DNA of 45,324 nt from Syncephalis plumigaleata (lineage: Eukaryota > Zoopagomycota > Zoopagomycetes > Zoopagales > Piptocephalidaceae): positions 1 through 45,324 of the forward strand of contig JAIXMF010000078.1 of NCBI GenBank assembly GCA_025201365.1, written 5' to 3'. Shown here one piece after another: positions 33,527-44,965 of the stretch. A program made the translations under genes and the position numbers. Position 1 is the stretch's first letter. Each line of letters starts with the position of its first letter. The notes beneath the pieces are model-generated. The model ran no database searches, had not been told where the DNA came from, and saw only the letters and a list, made by a program, of their open reading frames with translations.

Positions 33527-35734
33527 CTACAAAACTTCGAATGTAGGACAGTCTCCCTGATTGCCCCACCAATCGAGGCTGATCTCGGAGTACTGGAAGG
33601 CAAAGAAAATAACGACACCGGCAATGGCGACTCCAGAATCCATACCAGCGGATAGAATATAGTTGAATCGGCTCCACCATCCATTGTGGTAACGATAGAT
33701 GTAGAACTGGAAGATAAAGGCCGCGAGGAACCAACTGGTGTACATACCAGCCTGAGCGGGTGGCATAATAGCGGTACCGCCCAGGAACACCGGGATATGC
33801 ACGTATTTGACCCACGAGTTGGGATAACGACGAGACAAGAGCCAGAATGGAATTGGTAAAAGGAAACCGATGAGGAAGTACCAGTTGAGCGCAGTGTAGA
33901 GACCCTCGGAGCCGAACATACGCTGTGGACCGATAACACCCCAGATGACGGAGGCAGCGTAGAAGACACGAGCGCTAGAGCAGTTCCAGACTTTCTCATC
34001 TTCATGGCAGATGTTGGGAATCAAGTTGAACATCAGGTAGGCGGTGGAAAGATTGACGAGACCGGCGATGAAGGTGCCGACAGTCTGGGCGATGAACATA
34101 TGACGTGGCGGGATCTTCATGTAGTGACCGAGCTTCAAATCGCCCAGGAAAACGATAGCCTGATACATGGAAATATAGCCGTACGTTTTGAAGGTGACAT
34201 TAGCGATGGCACGACCCGGTAGAATGAAACCGATGATCATTTCCGTGATGATATTAAGACCGGGTGTCTGATTAGTGACGGCCGTGATAATACCGATCGG
34301 AATGACGAAGATGGCGGCAAGTGCCACGGCCATGAGGAGACCCCACCATGGTAGATCGATGCCGAATACCTCGCACACGACGATGGCCACTGCGGTGTTA
34401 ACGACGAACATGAGGCCGTACCACCAGTCGGGCACTTCGTCGTAGCGATCCATCAACTTGGCGTGGATGTCATCGGTGGAGGAGCGCGCGTCACGGAAAC
34501 GAGCGACAATTTCCTTGCCATGATAAAGCATGGTATGCGAGATGACGGCGGCTAGACCAGCGAAACCAACACCGTAGGCTGTGGCGAACAGGAACGACAT
34601 GCGTGGAGCACCGAGTTGAGCGTATTTCTCCTGATCGAGTTGCAACTCGCTATTGAGCAAATCCGTAACTGGATACCTTTCGCCATCGACGGTGAACAAG
34701 GCGCTACTGAAGATAGGCAATCCGTTGCTGCCCCAGATATCATTGAAGTAGCCCAATGGAACGATAACGTAGACGACAATAATGAAACCGGCAAAGATGT
34801 TGGCGGCGGCCCAGAATGGCACGGACAACGGGGACATGAGGAAGGACACGATGTAGTTCCAGTCGAGTGACACGCTAAGCAGACCGAGACCACGACTGCC
34901 GGAGCCAATTTGATTGGCAACTCGATTGTTTGGAGCAATGTAGCAAAGCAACGAGATGGTACTGAGGAAGGATGCCAAGTATCCCGGAAGGAAGTAGTAC
35001 AGGAAGCTGCAAAGTGTGGCGAGACTGAAGAAACGAAGACGTGTCATTTTACCGGCGCCAACTTCTTCCACCTCGTGCAAAGTACGGAATAGCGTGACGT
35101 TAACCAGCTGAGTTGGCCAGATCATAGCGGCGGGACGGATTAAGAAACGACGCGCCATACCGGCAAGACCGTAGCCAAGACATTGCGTGGTGACGACGAG
35201 CAAGAATGAAGGGAAGAAGCCGAGGTCTTGATGGTAGAATACACGCTTGATGGTCACGATATCGATGGCGTACGCGGTAGAAGCGGCAGCATTGGCACAT
35301 CCAGTGATCAATACGTGTTCCTTGATGTTGAACGGACCGGGATTGAGGTTGAATGAGAATCGACCAACGCCGACAACCTTGTTAGGCAGGGCTTTGGCCA
35401 TCAGCATACCAAGTGGATAGGAGAGCAACTGAGCCACGAGAACCGTGATGGTCATGGGCGTCTCGCGGAACCAGAAGAACTGGTTGACGAAGGAGAGCAC
35501 GATAGTGAAGAAGGTACCCAGGACCCAGAAACGGAAAGTCATCGAGTTCAACGAGGGATCATCCTTGTTGCTTACGGTAGCGCGTACAATGTCGAATGGC
35601 GAGTCCTCCTCTTCGATGTCCTTTGCGGATAGGTTGAAGTTCTTTTCGATATCCCCTTGCTGCGCCTTCTCTGAGGGATGCACCTCACGCATGGGAGGTG
35701 CCATGTCATATTCATTTTTATCGGGTGGACTCAT
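33527..35734 (-). CDS. OPT-family oligopeptide transporter
   Basis: Intronless 735-aa protein. The acidic cytosolic N-terminus (MSPPDKNEYDMAPP...) precedes about 12-16 TM helices with the OPT signature NPGPFNIKEHVLI, plus PTQLVNVTLFRTLH, PNNRVANQIGSGSRGLG, RPGRAIAN-type LPGRAIANVTFKTYGY, KLGHYMKIPPRHMF and WGVIGPQRMFG. The family imports tetra/pentapeptides or glutathione across the plasma membrane by proton symport. An open extension upstream exists, but ATG 35734 begins the recognisable N-terminus. Its base composition is more GC-rich and codon-biased than its neighbours, suggesting high expression. The many open frames on both strands across it are codon-bias shadows. Confidence 0.95.
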   Translation of the reverse strand: MSPPDKNEYDMAPPMREVHPSEKAQQGDIEKNFNLSAKDIEEEDSPFDIVRATVSNKDDPSLNSMTFRFWVLGTFFTIVLSFVNQFFWFRETPMTITVLVAQLLSYPLGMLMAKALPNKVVGVGRFSFNLNPGPFNIKEHVLITGCANAAASTAYAIDIVTIKRVFYHQDLGFFPSFLLVVTTQCLGYGLAGMARRFLIRPAAMIWPTQLVNVTLFRTLHEVEEVGAGKMTRLRFFSLATLCSFLYYFLPGYLASFLSTISLLCYIAPNNRVANQIGSGSRGLGLLSVSLDWNYIVSFLMSPLSVPFWAAANIFAGFIIVVYVIVPLGYFNDIWGSNGLPIFSSALFTVDGERYPVTDLLNSELQLDQEKYAQLGAPRMSFLFATAYGVGFAGLAAVISHTMLYHGKEIVARFRDARSSTDDIHAKLMDRYDEVPDWWYGLMFVVNTAVAIVVCEVFGIDLPWWGLLMAVALAAIFVIPIGIITAVTNQTPGLNIITEMIIGFILPGRAIANVTFKTYGYISMYQAIVFLGDLKLGHYMKIPPRHMFIAQTVGTFIAGLVNLSTAYLMFNLIPNICHEDEKVWNCSSARVFYAASVIWGVIGPQRMFGSEGLYTALNWYFLIGFLLPIPFWLLSRRYPNSWVKYVHIPVFLGGTAIMPPAQAGMYTSWFLAAFIFQFYIYRYHNGWWSRFNYILSAGMDSGVAIAGVVIFFAFQYSEISLDWWGNQGDCPTFEVL

Positions 35735-38472
35735 GATGTAAATAGAGAGACGGAGAGACGAAGGGAGAGAGAAAAAAGAGAAAGAGATTAGTTTGACGTG
35801 AATACGTACACGAACCAAGTAACTTGGTGTATACTAAAAGAAGGATAGATAGTCGTGTGACTGGTTAGAAGAATGGCATGCACATGCAAGTGCAAGATAT
35901 GATGGATGACTTGTTTGGCGTCAACTGATTGGCAGATAAAGCAGTAACGCAGCAAGAGGAGTCGTACAAACAGGTAATAGTATTAAATACTCGAGAGCAC
36001 GTTCAAGGGTAGCAGTGCACACACTCAAATAGGTGTGCAAAGTAGAGGGATAAGCTAGAAAGAGAAAAAGACGTAATCAACGAGAACCGTAATGATCAAT
36101 TCGTTAAGGTAATCAAGTAGACTAAGAATAAAGAGACTTGAAGATTTACACCAGTCACTTATCGATGTCGTATCCGATACGTACTACTAGTGAGAACTTG
36201 ACGTTAAGAAACTACAAAAAGCAAAAATAGAGACGAGGAAAACGTTAACTGGTAAAGATAATGAGAGGTGAAGGTGGTCGTTTCAATAATGATAATAGAT
36301 GAGCGAGTACTCTAAGAAGTTACAACATGCTGGATATTGTGATCTTTATATAGTGATGACCTATGGCGATGCTTACAAGATAATATGATGCTAATTCGTA
36401 GCGTACCCATACTAGTATGCGTCGGTGATTGCTTGACTGATCTGCAACCCGTAGCGTATACGCTGAGCGGTACATTCAGTTAATTACGCCAGACAAAGGG
36501 TAATTCAGGTGTAACTGTACTTCGACAACACGTGAATAATGGGGAACAACGGTTCTCTAACGAGATGGGCGAGCGGTTTTGCTTGTCGACTTAGGCCTAA
36601 GTGGATGGCAAGTACATCTAATGAATTGGCCATTAATGCCGCGCCTGGGCTGCACAATAGATGAACTGCACAGTAGATGAGTGTTCACCGGTATTTGCCC
36701 CCGTTCGTTTTGTTGCTTATTTGCTTATTTGCTTGCTTGCTTATTTGCTTGCTTGTTCGTTCGTTTGCCCTTAGACTGATCATTTGTGCATGAGTACGTA
36801 CATTACTATTGAGGTCGTATGCTTTGGTAAACATAAATCGTGATTGCTTGAGCTAATTTGTGACGTATTTCCCTCTCAATAAGCTTTGTACGACAATTCA
36901 AGTAAATTGCGCAATTTATGCCATATAACCGAAAGAGAACATTAATATGATTACATTAACAATGACTACTTCTACAATGACTATGGTTGTCATTACTAAA
37001 AATGAACGTCGTTATACACTTTCCCCGTTCTAGACATTTGTGATTACTTCCGAGTAAAAGGGTATACGCCCATTTCTAGTATCTTTTTTGTTAAATTGAT
37101 TTATTACAGACTAAGGCCACTATTAGCCAATTGGCACTCGGTGTCTTGCAAGCGTCATGTGAACATACAGATGGTGGTAACACACGCGCACGCAACACTA
37201 ATAATGCACAAGTGAAAGGCGATGGTCCCATTTCAAAATGAACATCACCCTTTAGAGCGACACATCACTTTTTCCTTCAGCATACATAAGTGTCCGGTGT
37301 CACCAGACGTCGTCGGCAATTTGAGAGGCGTACACACGCGCGTATACGTGAGCATGTAATTTGCCGAATACTACGCTGATAGGCAACACGACGAAGATAA
37401 GTCAAGAAAGATGACCGTATCAGATCCCGAAGTAATTCGGTATATGGTTCAAATCCACACACACGCGCGTGCGTGCCTAGGTGCGCGCGTGTGCCTATGT
37501 GCGTGATAATCCACTTGTTGTTCTAAACGTGTCTTCCGCTTGACTTCTAGTCGAGGCCGATGTTACATTTTTGACGTTTCACACTTTTGTGAACATTATT
37601 GTCGTTGTTCTTGTTGTGCTTGTGCTTGTTGCGCTTGTTGATGGTAAGTGTGTCAAACGCGCTACCAATGAATAATGACCTTCCTTAACTATCTAGCCTG
37701 GATCACATAACAATAGTATGGACAATGAACAATAACCGCGTACAACTGACTTTCCCATTGTCCTAACCATTGACACTCATGTTACCTTTAGTGCCAATAC
37801 CGTTTTAACCGTTCTTTCTTTCAATGAACTGCAGAATAGATTTTCGCACTAGGCCTCTATTGCGATATGCCGGAACTCAATGCCATTTTCTTTTCTTGTA
37901 GTCAACAGCTAAGTTGATCGCGAGTAATGTGTCAAGATAATGCCAAGTTTCATCACATCTATCAGCATCGATAATCGATTAATCCATCTATTTACATCAG
38001 TCAACAAGAATTAGAATGCCATGCCCACACTTTGCTACGAAATGATTGTGGTGGACCGTTAGTTTTGTTTTATTTACAATTTCTATTATTATTACTATTG
38101 TTGTTGTCGTTGTTATTTATGCAGGATGGTACAGGCATCCGTTGAACTCCTTATAGGGAGTAAGGCTTGGGTTTGTTGTTATTAGCATTGCTATTCTCAT
38201 AACTTCTTCTTCTTCTTCTCTTCCGATATCCGATGTACCCCACGACTATCAATGATGTTACTATTGTAATAATAATAATAATAATAACGATTGCTCCTGC
38301 ATTTTAAAATGATAATAAAAGTAGGACATGCTACAAGCACGCGAACACATCATCATTCCATAAGTTTTCGGTATCGAATACATCATAGTAGTAGTTGTAG
38401 TAGTCATTAGACGTGAACCTTTTTTCTTTGCTAAATAGAATTACACCTTAATAACAACTGACAATACAAACA
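35735..38472. other. 2.7-kb gene-poor region between divergent genes
   Basis: I find no supportable gene. It holds purine-rich sequence next to the OPT start, a TTGCTTA/TTGC repeat tract (about 36713-36770), a CG/CA-rich inverted repeat (about 37456-37496) and a (TAA)n run (about 38268-38286). It serves as the upstream region of both the OPT transporter (-) and the cysteine-rich secreted protein (+). A non-coding RNA cannot be excluded by eye. Confidence 0.4.
37456..37496. repeat. alternating purine-pyrimidine inverted repeat (Z-DNA/cruciform-prone)
   Basis: ACACACGCGCG and CGCGCGTGTG arms face each other across GTGCCTAGGTG. Nearly every step alternates purine and pyrimidine. Confidence 0.7.
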
Positions 38473-39285
38473 ATGATACATCCTCGTCATTCTATCATAG
38501 CTGTTTCAGCTATACTTTGCACCATACTGATATCATCATCGTCCGCCGACCAATTGAACGCAAGGAATCCATTTATACCCGGCAATGGTATGTCGTTCAA
38601 TGTATCTCGACAAGGCGGTATTTGTGGTGTAGGGCCAATGGCGGCAATGTATCCGTCGTGTGCATTCGGTCTCGTTTGCCGTATGGATCGAGTTAGGCCC
38701 GACAATAGGGGCGTTTGTCAGGAGATGAGTCGTGACACTAGCGGGATGATGTCGCACGCTACCGAGGGTGAACTATGCGGCGGATCAACCGTGCCAATGA
38801 GACAATGCGCTGCAGGACTTGTTTGCCGAATGACATTCCATTCGGTAGCGGACAACGTTGGAAGATGCACGAGAGCAAGTGTGCCACCACGTATCGTGTC
38901 ATCACCATTCCCTGCTCGTGGTGGCGACAAGCCGAAAGAACAACCGAGCAATGACGTGTGCCCACCTAATCAGAAACTGTCACCGGCAACCGGTAGGTGC
39001 ACTAGTAATTTGGCTAGCGTGCCAGCTCAGGAACACGAGGAGTGTGGCGGTCCATTCTCGGATGCTCGTCAATGTGCGACAGGGTTGATTTGTCAATTCC
39101 AAATACCCACACCACCCGACGCCACCGGTCGATGCAAGGTACCGCCCCCTCAGGTGTTTTCGAAAGAAGGGGAGGAATGCGGCGAATCATTCTTCTTGGC
39201 TAATCAGTGTGCGGCCGGTCTTGTTTGTAAATACGAGGAGAGCGAGGTTTTGAATGTATTTGGTAAATGTGTTCGTAGTACATGA
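38473..39285 (+). CDS. secreted cysteine-rich protein with four related repeats
   Basis: Intronless, 270 aa, with a signal peptide (about residues 1-25). Four repeats share the pattern C-G-x(7-12)-C-A-x-G-L-[VI]-C-x(10-16)-G-x-C: GGICGVGPM...FGLVCRM, ELCGGSTVPMRQCAAGLVCR, EECGGPFSDARQCATGLICQ and EECGESFFLANQCAAGLVCK. A separate CPPNQKLSPATGRC segment sits between repeats 2 and 3. Each repeat has four cysteines, suggesting a small disulfide-knotted module reminiscent of Dickkopf or IGFBP-like folds, though I make no family call. Probably cell-wall or extracellular. Confidence 0.8.
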   Translation: MIHPRHSIIAVSAILCTILISSSSADQLNARNPFIPGNGMSFNVSRQGGICGVGPMAAMYPSCAFGLVCRMDRVRPDNRGVCQEMSRDTSGMMSHATEGELCGGSTVPMRQCAAGLVCRMTFHSVADNVGRCTRASVPPRIVSSPFPARGGDKPKEQPSNDVCPPNQKLSPATGRCTSNLASVPAQEHEECGGPFSDARQCATGLICQFQIPTPPDATGRCKVPPPQVFSKEGEECGESFFLANQCAAGLVCKYEESEVLNVFGKCVRST

Positions 39286-40744
39286 ATAAAATTCATTACA
39301 TTTCATGCAATTGTATTCTGTTTCTAGGTGTGAGTGTGTGCGAATATGCTACACAATAACATCATCCTACTTTGATACGTGTAAAAATAGTTGCTACAGT
39401 AGGTAGATTTGAATTACAAATAGACGGATGAATCCATTAACAAGCAATAAATATAGTAAATGAATATCATATTGTATAAACGCGCTACATTAAGCATTGC
39501 TAAATGAATTATTATCGATGACAGATTTCTCATTGTTGTGCTAATAACATTTATTCAATTAAGCTGCGGGTGACGTTACTAGTCTTGCGGTTAGTTTGCA
39601 ATATTACATTCGTGAAAACCAAGGCAAAGGAAAACGCTAATTATTCAGCACAAATCACATGTAGTACATTTGCTATCATGCGACACATAACGGTTGTAGT
39701 CAATATGCAATGCCAAGGTGGGGGAGATGACATGGCACGGCGCGACGCAGTAGAGCAGAGCAGAGCAGAGCAGAGCATAGCAAAGCAGAGTAGAGCAGAG
39801 TAGAGTGTAGTATAACATGGAATATCACAGAACCGCACAACACGACACAATGCAGCATAACATAGCATAGCGCGGCACGGCACGCGATACTACGGTTGAC
39901 AGCATGATCAACCTATGCACCAAAGACCACTCGTGTGACTCTGCTCTTCTACGTTCATCTGACCCATTGTAGTGGTTAATGGCATTTTATTGACCGTGCG
40001 GCATTAGTCAAATGCGAATATAACATACGCACTCGTTCTTCATGAGTATGTGTATTTATCGAATGAACAAGGAGGTTTATCATATAGTAATGCACGTACA
40101 CTTACTTCCACTACATGTGTTTGCTCTATGCTCGAGGCTAATCCCACTGAATGATACCTTTCCTTTCACACTAGTACAAATCCGGATATTGAGCATGATT
40201 GGTAGTGCCGCTGCTGCTACTGCTGCTGCTACTGCTGCCACCGCTTATTATTGCAGTTACTATTATTATTATCATCACCACTGTTATTATTATTATCCGT
40301 AGCACATGAATATTTCAGTCCTTGTAAATTTATTGCAAATACCACACGATACATTTACAATTTTTAGTGCAATTCCTAATGAACCACATGCTCGACCAGA
40401 GGCTTGAGATTTGGTAGCGTCATCACATACACGCTAGTAGGTGATGAACGAGGAGAGAAGGTCGTGCATGGCACGTTGCTTGTAGCGTCACACTTCATCC
40501 ATACGACTTATAAAGCAATAGCTTACAGTAATGATTGTCCTTTTTTAATAAATAACATTTGCTTCATCCTTTTGTTTTGGTTACTTTGTTAATTCCATTC
40601 TAATACATTTTGTATAAATATCTACCTTACTACCATTACTACCACTACTACTACTATTACTATTATCGTTACTGCTATTATTATATCTACTATATTTTTA
40701 TCCATTATCTACAAATCGACTTGATCGCATACACTTTTATCAAT
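39286..40744. other. intergenic with short tandem repeats
   Basis: Contains an AGAGC minisatellite (about 39750-39810), degenerate ACGGC/ATAGC repeats (about 39850-39885) and triplet runs (GCT/ACT at 40206-40250, TTA near 40260-40290, ACT/TAC at 40628-40675). The last of these is probably in the leader of the F-box gene. No gene supported. Confidence 0.4.
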
Positions 40745-42814
40745 ATGTTTTGCCATCTTAGTCAATTGATCCCGGCGAAATGTCGGAAACAATACGCTCG
40801 AATCAAGCGTATCTGTCGTCGGAAGAAAGGCAAAAGCGTCCACGGTACTACGCAGAGTCAACTGTCTCGTCGTACCAAACGTCGTGACACCGGTCTTTCA
40901 AGTCTGACCAACTGCCAATTTTGTCTGGAGGCCATTAGCGGCGTGTTTCCCAGTCTGCCCAGAGAGTTAATCCTGCAAATTTCCAGCTGGCTGGATCCTG
41001 CCTCGGCACTGGCACTCTCACGTACCTCGAAGAAGCTTCGTGAGATAATAATCAATGACAACGTGGCCTGGCGTCGACGTTACGAGGAGGCCTACCCGCC
41101 CACCAATCATCGCGAGCGCGAATTTCTCGCCAAATTACGACGTAACAAATATGTGACCGCGATCACTCGATTGGGGTTTAGGAAAAGCGATGACAACTGG
41201 TTGGAAGCTATGGCACGACGTGCATCGACCGAGCATCATTGGCGCACCGACACGGGCGTCATCAATGTTACGTCATTGCAACCGTTAACGATCTCGGCCA
41301 ATCGCAGAAATGGGAAGCAATCTTTGGAGCAAAATGACAATGAAACGGTAAACAATAACAAGCATAATATGAAAAGGTTATTTCGTAACAGTCAACAATC
41401 CAACGATACCATCCTTAACAGGTTATCCGTAGAGTCGTTGTTCCCCTCGTCACTCTGGCTACACGCGGCGGTCGAGTTCACCGTGGCTCTCTATAATGGA
41501 CGACTTTACGTGCGCTACCGACACACGCGTACATGGCGTCGTTTGTTGCCCGTTATACCCGTCGAGATCACCGGTAATCCGTTAATTACTCGGCCTGGTG
41601 ATGCGCTCATTGAATTGGATCAAATTTCAATTGAAGGCGTCAAAGTACATGGTCGTTACGTACGCGGACTTGGATGCCTCGACACGGGCGAGTACTGGGA
41701 TTTCTTTTGGGATGCATTGCTTGACATAAGCGCTACAAGTACAGAAAATGAACACGCTCCTAAAAGCAATGTTGTACCGCATCAATACTCATTTGCTGCC
41801 TTTAGAGAAGGTGTAATGGAAATAGTAGATGATAAGCTTTTATTGCAAGATTTCGGCACCACTTCCTCGTTGGCTATCTACGATTTACGCGCGATGGCCA
41901 ATGGAGACACGAGTGATCCTTGCATTCCACCATCACCCTTGCCTGGTTGGCTGCAAGGAGACCAGGCGCCTCTTGCCTCCTACGTATCATCGGAAAGTCT
42001 GCCTGGTTATTTGCTCGCCGTCAAGTTACACGCTACCGCCACGGTGCTACGCTGTTTCTCGCTCGATCTGAATTACTGGGCCGATCTGCAACAATTCATG
42101 GTTGCCGTCGACATTCCAATGTACGCCAACGGCCCGTGCTCCTGGGTTGAGCTCGCTGCCGGTGGATTCAACAAGGAATGCGCCATTGTTCACGGGCATC
42201 GTTTGAGTTTATCGGGTGACCATAGCTTTCTCATGAGATTGAATCCGACGCTAGGTCGATGCAACTGGTACACAGAAATCACGCAATTAGAAATTGCAGC
42301 GGTACGCGTGGCACTCGATCACCGTCGGATCACCTTGCTCTCCAGCGAGAGTCAGTTGCTAATTCACGATTTGGCCACCGGTCAACCGTTGCATTGTTTA
42401 TCGCTTCAGGTGCCACGAGGCCCGAGACTCGATCGACTCGATCACATACTAGGCCCGCTACTTCTTATATCCGATCATGCCGTGAGCACTGAGGATCCAT
42501 CCGGACAAACGATCGTTCTAGTGGATGTCACGCAAGGTCGAGAATTATGGCGTCGACGTATTCAGCGTACCGAGACTATGGGCAGTAATCTAAAGACATC
42601 AATTACTACTACTACCACTACCACTACTACTACTACTACTTCTGCTATTATCAATCAGCATCAGCATCAGCATCAGCATCCTTCGCAACGTGTATCATTT
42701 ATTAGTACGAATCCACCGGCGATACCACCTCGCCTTACAGTTTGTGCCACGCATATGCTTGTCGCTACACTCTCCAGACGTACAATTATTGAATTAGTTT
42801 TTACTGGCAAATAG
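40745..42814 (+). CDS. F-box protein with possible C-terminal beta-propeller
   Basis: Intronless, 689 aa from ATG 40745; an open TTG-initiated, Tyr-rich extension upstream is a read-through of a triplet repeat and not used. The basic N-terminus (RIKRICRRKKGK) is followed by an F-box (about residues 68-115: FPSLPRELILQISSWLDP, SRTSKKLREII). F-box proteins recruit substrates to SCF ubiquitin ligases through Skp1. The C-terminal half has repeated strand-rich units (RITLLSSESQLLIHDLATG; ETIVLVDV-like TIVLVDVTQGRELWRR) that suggest a propeller. Near the end are a poly-Thr run of about 12 and a (His-Gln)4-5 run from unbroken triplet repeats. Confidence 0.85.
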   Translation: MFCHLSQLIPAKCRKQYARIKRICRRKKGKSVHGTTQSQLSRRTKRRDTGLSSLTNCQFCLEAISGVFPSLPRELILQISSWLDPASALALSRTSKKLREIIINDNVAWRRRYEEAYPPTNHREREFLAKLRRNKYVTAITRLGFRKSDDNWLEAMARRASTEHHWRTDTGVINVTSLQPLTISANRRNGKQSLEQNDNETVNNNKHNMKRLFRNSQQSNDTILNRLSVESLFPSSLWLHAAVEFTVALYNGRLYVRYRHTRTWRRLLPVIPVEITGNPLITRPGDALIELDQISIEGVKVHGRYVRGLGCLDTGEYWDFFWDALLDISATSTENEHAPKSNVVPHQYSFAAFREGVMEIVDDKLLLQDFGTTSSLAIYDLRAMANGDTSDPCIPPSPLPGWLQGDQAPLASYVSSESLPGYLLAVKLHATATVLRCFSLDLNYWADLQQFMVAVDIPMYANGPCSWVELAAGGFNKECAIVHGHRLSLSGDHSFLMRLNPTLGRCNWYTEITQLEIAAVRVALDHRRITLLSSESQLLIHDLATGQPLHCLSLQVPRGPRLDRLDHILGPLLLISDHAVSTEDPSGQTIVLVDVTQGRELWRRRIQRTETMGSNLKTSITTTTTTTTTTTTSAIINQHQHQHQHPSQRVSFISTNPPAIPPRLTVCATHMLVATLSRRTIIELVFTGK

Positions 42815-43610
42815 CCATTACTTTGATTCTTCTATATAACTATTCTGGCCCTACTGTGCTCAGAAACTATGGAGAAATCCATCTTTCCTTTTGTTTCTTT
42901 TTCATTTTTCGTCATTAAATAATATATATTTTTGTTTTATCACTAAATATAAAAGAGCAATCAAGGCATACGATATTACACTTTGCAGCATGATGCACTA
43001 AGTCAATTTGCATGCTTAGATTTATATGGCTAGCAAATGGCATATGAAGCATTTGCAAAACTGACACAATATCCATACAAGTGTGATATAAAATCATTCA
43101 TAAATGTGTTTATTACTCGTAAACCATGTACTCACTCTAGCTTGTCATATTGAAACTAATTAGAATGGAATAACCATCCGGAAGCTGTAAAAATACAGGA
43201 ATATCGCATTGCAATACAATCAATATTGGTATATAAGCTAGATAAATAGCCATTGACTTCTTGCATGATACACGCCTTGTAGCAGTATGTTGCAATCATA
43301 GTATTGCATCTAACGTAACAAGTATACTTCATTATGCCAGTGACATTCGTATTCATACCTATATATTATGGCAGATTGTTAGCATGCTACGATAGCTAGC
43401 GTGTCAGCTGCATCGAGTAATTGGTTGTGAAGCCATGAGTTTGTGCTAAAACCAGCCACACGTCTTGCCTTTGCAGCAACTAAATGTTAGTCGGCCTTTC
43501 TTGGCTCGACTCTTTCCTTCCTGTCAACAACCAAAACTGTCGCTTACTTTATCGCTTTATCGCTTTATCTCTTTATCGCTTATTCTGTCTATACTCTTGA
43601 ACACAACTAA
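42815..43610 (+). other. intergenic between F-box and annexin genes
   Basis: AT-rich 3' flank (AATATATATTTTT near 42922) and a pyrimidine-rich TTTATCGCTTTATC repeat (about 43548-43580) just before the annexin start. No gene seen. Confidence 0.4.
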
Positions 43611-44788
43611 ATGTCGGCCAGTGACGATGCAGAAGCCGTTTACCGTGCCTGTAAAGGCTTCGGCACAGATGAGAAGGCGCTTATTCGCATTCTCGGCCAT
43701 AGAGACTGGGCTCAGATTCAGTCTATAGCTCAGTGGTACCAGCACAAGCATCACGAAGACATGCTGATTCGCTTGCAAAAAGAGACTAGCGGGGACTTTG
43801 GCAGGGCGCTCGTCAACGGCTGTAAACACCCGTGTGTCTATGATGCAGAGCTGATACGCGAGGCCAGTAAGGGAGCAGGCACGCGTGAAGGTGTTATTAT
43901 CGAGGCAAGTGTCGTTGTCGCCGTAGTTACAACCATTGTCCATCGATAGTGCCATGTATACTAATGACAGTGCATTCCAGGTAATGATACGTCGTCCCAA
44001 TGCTGACATGCAGTATCTGGCGCAGACATATCGTGGATTATACAACAAGGAACTCGAAGCAGAGATGCGTAGTGAATTCAGCGGAAATGCTCAGTATTTG
44101 TTTACAATTCTATGTCAGGTAAGCTCGATGCTGTCTATTAATGGGAAGTGACACTAGACTAATTGGTGCGATAACAATGCTGAGAAAGGCACGACGAGAT
44201 GAGCATGGCTTGTACGATCCTATTCCCGATGCGGACACCATTCAGCGCTGTCTGCACGGAGATGTTCGACGAGATGAGGTCACCCTAATACAGCTGCTAG
44301 CCGGTCGATCAGATGCTCATCTGCGCAATGTATTCAATGCGTATACACAGCGGTATCAACGTAGGATCGAGGATGTCATCAAGAAGGAGCTAAGCGGTGA
44401 TTTGCAACGAGGTCTACACGCACTAGGTGGGTGGGATAATGCGTAAGAACAATGACATGTCAACCAACACTCATCCTCTACCTAGTTCAATGTGTTCAAA
44501 ATGCGCCACTCTATGTTGCTGAACTGTTGGAGTCGGCAATGGCGGGACTAGGCACGAACGAGCGTCGATTGTCGCGGGTGATCATACGCAATCGTGGTCC
44601 ATTCATGGAACATGTCAAGCTGGCCTATGTTCAGCGATATGGGAAATCACTTCGCAAGCGAATTGAGGTAATTACTGATGCCATTGACACCAAGCTGTAG
44701 ATATAATAATGCAATCATGATAATCTAGGGGGAAACATCTGGTGATTATCGACGGCTGCTGCTCGCTTACATCAATGATGACCAGTAG
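43611..44788 (+). CDS. annexin
   Basis: Five exons: 43611-43904, 43981-44118, 44189-44426, 44486-44667 and 44729-44788; 303 aa, a standard four-repeat annexin without a long N-terminal tail. Repeat landmarks: KGFGTDEKALIRILGHRD, GAGTREGVIIEVMIRR, DEVTLIQLLAGRSDAHLRNVF and AGLGTNERRLSRVIIRNRG. Type-II calcium loops (GxGT...E/D) are clear in repeats 1, 2 and 4 and degenerate in 3, as is common. Annexins bind acidic phospholipid membranes with Ca2+. The first intron (43905-43980) is GC-AG with a CTAATG branch; the last intron is short (61 nt). Confidence 0.93.
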
Positions 44789-44965
44789 CGATGGTGATGG
44801 CAGTAACAATTGCTATATCATTCCGTGTATATGTTACATGTACCGATATTGTGCATGGTGTTTATCTATTAAACAGTGATATTACTGACATTTACTAATT
44901 GAATACACTATGTACAAATTATGCGCAACACATTTACAAACGTAATATGATGAATGAGATTATAT

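Noticed and set aside
33411-35741. Several long antisense and alternate-frame open frames across the OPT gene
   Set aside because: They overlap a clearly conserved transporter and arise from its codon bias.
37440-37460. Possible tRNA T-arm (GGTTCAAATCC)
   Set aside because: No D-arm, anticodon arm or acceptor pairing could be found upstream. No tRNA gene is called.
39740-39890. AGAGC/ATAGC repeat tract as a coding region
   Set aside because: The open frames on both strands are products of the repeat and have no domain or start context.
40610-40744. Tyr-rich N-terminal extension of the F-box protein
   Set aside because: It begins at TTG and is encoded by a TAC/TAT triplet repeat; the first ATG in frame is 40745.
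43936-44188. Annexin introns as separate short genes
   Set aside because: The small open frames at these places are intron sequence flanked by exons whose removal restores the annexin repeats in phase.
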